Source: Burkholderiales bacterium
GTDB lineage: Bacteria > Pseudomonadota > Gammaproteobacteria > Burkholderiales > Burkholderiaceae_C
Direction: 5' to 3'
NCBI GenBank assembly: GCA_011391855.1
Contig: JAABPT010000443.1
Location: 1 to 14,440 of the forward strand
Length of the DNA stretch: 14,440 nucleotides
Below are positions 12,328-14,440 of this stretch, piece after piece. The notes beneath the pieces are model-generated. The model saw nothing but the letters and a program-made list of their open reading frames with translations. It was not told the origin of the DNA and searched no databases. How positions within the stretch are numbered: the stretch's first letter is position 1; each line of letters begins with the position of its first letter. Both the position numbers and the translations under genes were made by a program.

Positions 12328-13200
12328 TCAGTTGCGCCGCAAGTCGAAGGATTCGTCGACCAGGGGCACGCCGAATTCCTTCAGGATGGCTTCGATGCCG
12401 GTGCGCTGGCTGTCGATCAGCCCTTCAACCTGCTGCTTCCATTCGCGTTCGCCATAGCGTACGCCCATCGCCATCTGGAAGGCGAAGCGCACGCCGGCTT
12501 CGGAACGCATCGGCACCAGCACGAGTTCGGGGCTCTTCACCCGTTGTGCGAAGTACCCGGCAATCGGGCCCCAGACGATAGCCACGTCGATCTTGCCGGC
12601 GCTGAGGTCCTTCTCGATGATTTCGCCCGGGTACTGCTGCGGGTCGGGGCTCATGATGGGATAAGGCACGCCCTGCTCGGTGAGCTGGTGGCGGTTCAGC
12701 CATTCAGACGCTGGCGACTTGTCGTACACGCCGATGCGCAGCTTCTGCAGCACCGCCTTGTCCAGCGCCAGGAAATCGGCCTGGGTCTTGACGGCATCCA
12801 GGCCACGGCCCTTGGCGAAGACCAGGGCGTAGGTCGAGCGGTAAATGGGCTTGGTGACCGACACCTGGTCGAAGCCGACCGGCACACCCATGACGATGTC
12901 GCAGCGGAAATCTTCACCGGGCAGCTTGTAGCGCAGGGTGTTGCGGATGAAGGCCAGCCGCTGCGGGAAGGAGTAGTAGCTGACCGGCAGCCCCAGCGCC
13001 TTGCCGAAGAGCTCGGCCATCTTGTTCTCGATGCCTTCCCCTTGCAGGTTGGAGAAGGGCATGTTGTTCGGGTCCTGGCAGACCTTGAGCGCCTTGCGCG
13101 CCGGCGGTGCGTCGTCGGCGGGCGGGGGGGTCTGTGCCTGGGCAGGCAGCATCGCCATGCAGGCGCAGGCGACACAGGCCGCCAACAGTCGCTGCATCAT
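12328..13200 (-). CDS. xoxJ: XoxJ-like periplasmic substrate-binding-fold accessory protein
   Basis: A 290-residue periplasmic protein of the type 2 solute-binding fold, in the family annotated as quinoprotein dehydrogenase-associated putative ABC transporter substrate-binding protein (MxaJ/XoxJ). The signal peptide covers residues 1-22 or so. The family signature LKVCQDPNNMPFSN (38-51) is followed by GEGIENKMAELFGKALG, then SYYSFPQR, RCDIVMGVPVGFDQV, PIYRSTYALVF and IDVAIVWGPIAGYFA. MxaJ/XoxJ proteins are required for, or assist, dehydrogenase maturation; no ABC permease or ATPase is nearby. Two adjacent ATGs (13200 and 13197) are possible starts; the first overlaps the cytochrome stop as ATGA and the second as TGATG. 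xoxF-xoxG-xoxJ is the usual gene order. Confidence 0.9.
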   Translation of the reverse strand: MMQRLLAACVACACMAMLPAQAQTPPPADDAPPARKALKVCQDPNNMPFSNLQGEGIENKMAELFGKALGLPVSYYSFPQRLAFIRNTLRYKLPGEDFRCDIVMGVPVGFDQVSVTKPIYRSTYALVFAKGRGLDAVKTQADFLALDKAVLQKLRIGVYDKSPASEWLNRHQLTEQGVPYPIMSPDPQQYPGEIIEKDLSAGKIDVAIVWGPIAGYFAQRVKSPELVLVPMRSEAGVRFAFQMAMGVRYGEREWKQQVEGLIDSQRTGIEAILKEFGVPLVDESFDLRRN

Positions 13201-13583
13201 GGAGCGGGCTCGACCTTGGCACGCGTGATGGCGCCGTCGGAGCGGCCCTTCAGGTAGGCATACAGCTGGTTCATGTTGTCCATGACCTGCTTGCTGTTGC
13301 CGAAGCTCTGCATGCCTTTTTCCAGGCGGCCTTCGGCCACGACCTTCACGAATTCGTCCTTGGTCAGGACTTTCATGCGTTCAATGAGCGACGGCCCGAC
13401 CATGCCTTCCTGATTGGCGCCGTGGCAGCGGTCGCAGGCAGCGGCGCGCCAGGTGCGGAAGCCCTTCATCGTTTCGGCGTCGACCTTGTAGCCGTCGACC
13501 ACGGTGTAGAGCTTGCTGTCCTGGGCCTGCGCCGTGGCGCTGAACGCCAGGGCAAGGAAGATGGCAGAGATCTTGAACTTCAT
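13197..13583 (-). CDS. xoxG: Short c-type cytochrome, XoxG-like
   Basis: A 128-residue exported monohaem cytochrome c, the probable electron acceptor of XoxF. A signal peptide covers residues 1-20 (MKFKISAIFLALAFSATAQA). The haem-binding motif is CDRCH (50-54), preceded by FRTWRAAA; a plausible axial methionine is M91 in KGMQSFG. A C-terminal helix follows (MDNMNQLYAYLKGRSDG), as in class I cytochromes. The protein is shorter than the cytochrome cL group (about 170-200 residues) and resembles small cytochrome c550-type proteins such as PedF, so the XoxG name rests mainly on position between xoxF and xoxJ. It starts 107 nt after the xoxF stop and overlaps xoxJ by 4 nt. Confidence 0.85.
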   Translation of the reverse strand: MKFKISAIFLALAFSATAQAQDSKLYTVVDGYKVDAETMKGFRTWRAAACDRCHGANQEGMVGPSLIERMKVLTKDEFVKVVAEGRLEKGMQSFGNSKQVMDNMNQLYAYLKGRSDGAITRAKVEPAP

Positions 13584-13649
13584 GTCGTGAGAACCAGCTT
13601 TCAGAAACGAAATGGGGGCGGGGCCCCTGGCCAGCCGCCCCCGGAAACA

Positions 13650-13682
13650 TTCCCCGCACCCTGTCGTCCAGGGTGCGGGGAA
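13650..13682 (-). terminator. Strong 14-bp hairpin downstream of xoxF
   Basis: A perfect 14-bp inverted repeat (13650-13663 and 13669-13682) with a 5-nt loop, starting 8 nt after the xoxF stop at 13691. The stem is GC-rich (TTCCCCGCACCCTG). On the transcribed minus strand it is followed by only a short TGTTT, so it may be a leaky terminator or an mRNA-stabilising 3' hairpin. It lies between xoxF and the cytochrome gene, with 66 nt remaining before the latter's ATG, so it could set high xoxF and lower downstream expression. Confidence 0.72.
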
Positions 13683-13690
13683 GCGTTGCT

Positions 13691-14440
13691 TCAGTTGGGC
13701 AGCGCGAACACCGTCAATGAACCTCCGAGTTCGGTGTACTGGCTAAGTTCCTTGTAGCCACCCACCGCACCCAGGCCGTCGCTGTCCTTTTCCAGGCCGG
13801 CGGCCATGCCGATGCCGGCCCAGCCACCAATGCCCGAGAACACGCCGAGGTACTGCTTGCCCTTGTGCTCATAGGTGAACACGTTGCCGATGATCCCGGA
13901 CGGGGTCTTGAACTTGTACAGCTCCTTGGTGATGTCCTTGGCGTCGACGCACTTGATGAAACCCTCGAGCGTGCCGTAGCAGGAAATGCCACCCGCGGTG
14001 TTGAGCGAGCCGCTCCAGACCGAGAACTTCTCCGGCTTGGACTGCACGATCTTGCCAGTGCCGGCGTCCCAGGTGATGTAGTTGCCCATGCCGCCATGGC
14101 TGCCTGGTGCGGGGTACATCGACAAGGTGGCGCCCACGTACGGCTGGCCCGCGGTGTATTCGACGGCGAACGGCTCGTAGTCCATGCAGACATGGTTCGT
14201 CGGCACGTAGAACAGGCCCGTGTTCGGGTCGAACGACGCCGGCTGCTGGTCCTTGGTGCCCAGTGCCGCCGGGCAGATGCCCTTGGTGTTGACGTCAGGA
14301 CCGTTCTGCGCGGTGGAGTACTTCGACACGACCTGCGGGCGGCCGGTCTTCATGTCCACGTGCGTGGCCCAGTTCACCTTCGGGTCGAACTTCTCGGCCA
14401 CCAGCAGGGCGCCGCTGACGCGGTCCAGCGTGTAGCCGAA
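13691..14440 (-). CDS. xoxF: XoxF-type lanthanide-dependent methanol dehydrogenase, C-terminal part
   Basis: The last 249 residues of a PQQ-dependent alcohol dehydrogenase; the N-terminal roughly 350 residues, including the PQQ- and metal-binding Asp-Tyr-Asp region, lie beyond the right edge. The visible part begins FGYTLDRVSGALLVAEKF and has the eight-bladed-propeller segments KVNWATHVD, GICPAALGTKDQQPASFDP, YVPTNHVCMDYEP, VGATLSMYPAPGSHGGMG, VWSGSLNTAGGISCYGTLEG, KTPSGIIGNVFTYEHKGKQY and FSGIGGWAGIG, which closely follow XoxF (xoxF5-like as I recall them). It is periplasmic and oxidises methanol or other short alcohols, passing electrons to cytochrome c. The downstream xoxG-xoxJ neighbourhood supports XoxF over MxaF; no mxaI small-subunit gene is present. 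The lanthanide-specific extra Asp cannot be checked here. Confidence 0.92.
   Translation of the reverse strand, partial: FGYTLDRVSGALLVAEKFDPKVNWATHVDMKTGRPQVVSKYSTAQNGPDVNTKGICPAALGTKDQQPASFDPNTGLFYVPTNHVCMDYEPFAVEYTAGQPYVGATLSMYPAPGSHGGMGNYITWDAGTGKIVQSKPEKFSVWSGSLNTAGGISCYGTLEGFIKCVDAKDITKELYKFKTPSGIIGNVFTYEHKGKQYLGVFSGIGGWAGIGMAAGLEKDSDGLGAVGGYKELSQYTELGGSLTVFALPN

Noticed and set aside
11262..12581. Plus-strand open frame of 439 codons
   Set aside because: Antisense to the protease and the end of xoxJ; no recognisable motif, His/Gln/Arg-rich.
12328..13200. Part of an ABC amino-acid importer
   Set aside because: No permease or ATPase gene nearby and the CQDPNNMPFSN signature with xoxF/xoxG neighbours identifies the XoxJ/MxaJ group.

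Overview
This window is a PQQ / lanthanide-type methanol dehydrogenase locus from a GC-rich proteobacterium. Gene content and protein style suggest a betaproteobacterium of the order Burkholderiales (Methylibium/Rubrivivax/Leptothrix-like). That placement is inference from memory of similar proteins and of a dispersed repeat (10052-10134); no 16S or other marker is present. No tRNA, rRNA, CRISPR, transposase or phage gene was seen.

Layout. (1) 1-589, minus: the N-terminal part of a prolyl aminopeptidase that runs off the left edge. (2) 590-759: a divergent intergenic region with three TTCATGA/TCATGAA boxes. (3) 760-3963, plus: a complete pqqABCDE operon, including the 24-residue PqqA precursor peptide, with GTGA and ATGA overlaps at C/D and D/E. 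(4) 3970-14440, minus: thirteen genes converging on pqqE with only 6 bp between. In transcription order they are xoxF (C-terminal part only), a xoxG-like cytochrome c, xoxJ, a trypsin-like protease with TPR, two unrecognised exported Cys proteins, a SoxH-like metallo-beta-lactamase-fold protein (copy 2), a SoxYZ-like fusion carrier (copy 2), a YVTN beta-propeller protein, an MxaD-like protein, a second metallo-beta-lactamase-fold protein (copy 1), a second SoxYZ-like carrier (copy 1), a thioredoxin-like protein and a small Q/P-rich exported protein. Most junctions overlap by 1-4 nt or are separated by 0-20 nt, so this looks like one long transcription unit. A strong hairpin after xoxF probably sets the relative output of xoxF and the rest.

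How the genes work together. pqqABCDE makes the cofactor; XoxF is the PQQ alcohol dehydrogenase; the cytochrome takes its electrons; XoxJ and the MxaD-like protein are periplasmic accessory factors. The rest of the minus-strand operon is nearly all exported and looks like a thiol-carrier relay: two SoxYZ fusions with an internal SGGCSAP cysteine, each beside a SoxH-like protein, plus one thioredoxin-fold CxxC protein. The family names for these ('quinoprotein relay system', 'SoxYZ-like carrier') come from genomic co-occurrence; to my knowledge the carried group and the reaction are not established. The most striking details are that copy 1 of the SoxH-like protein has lost essentially all metal ligands while copy 2 keeps them, and that copy 2 begins translation inside an intergenic-type palindromic repeat.
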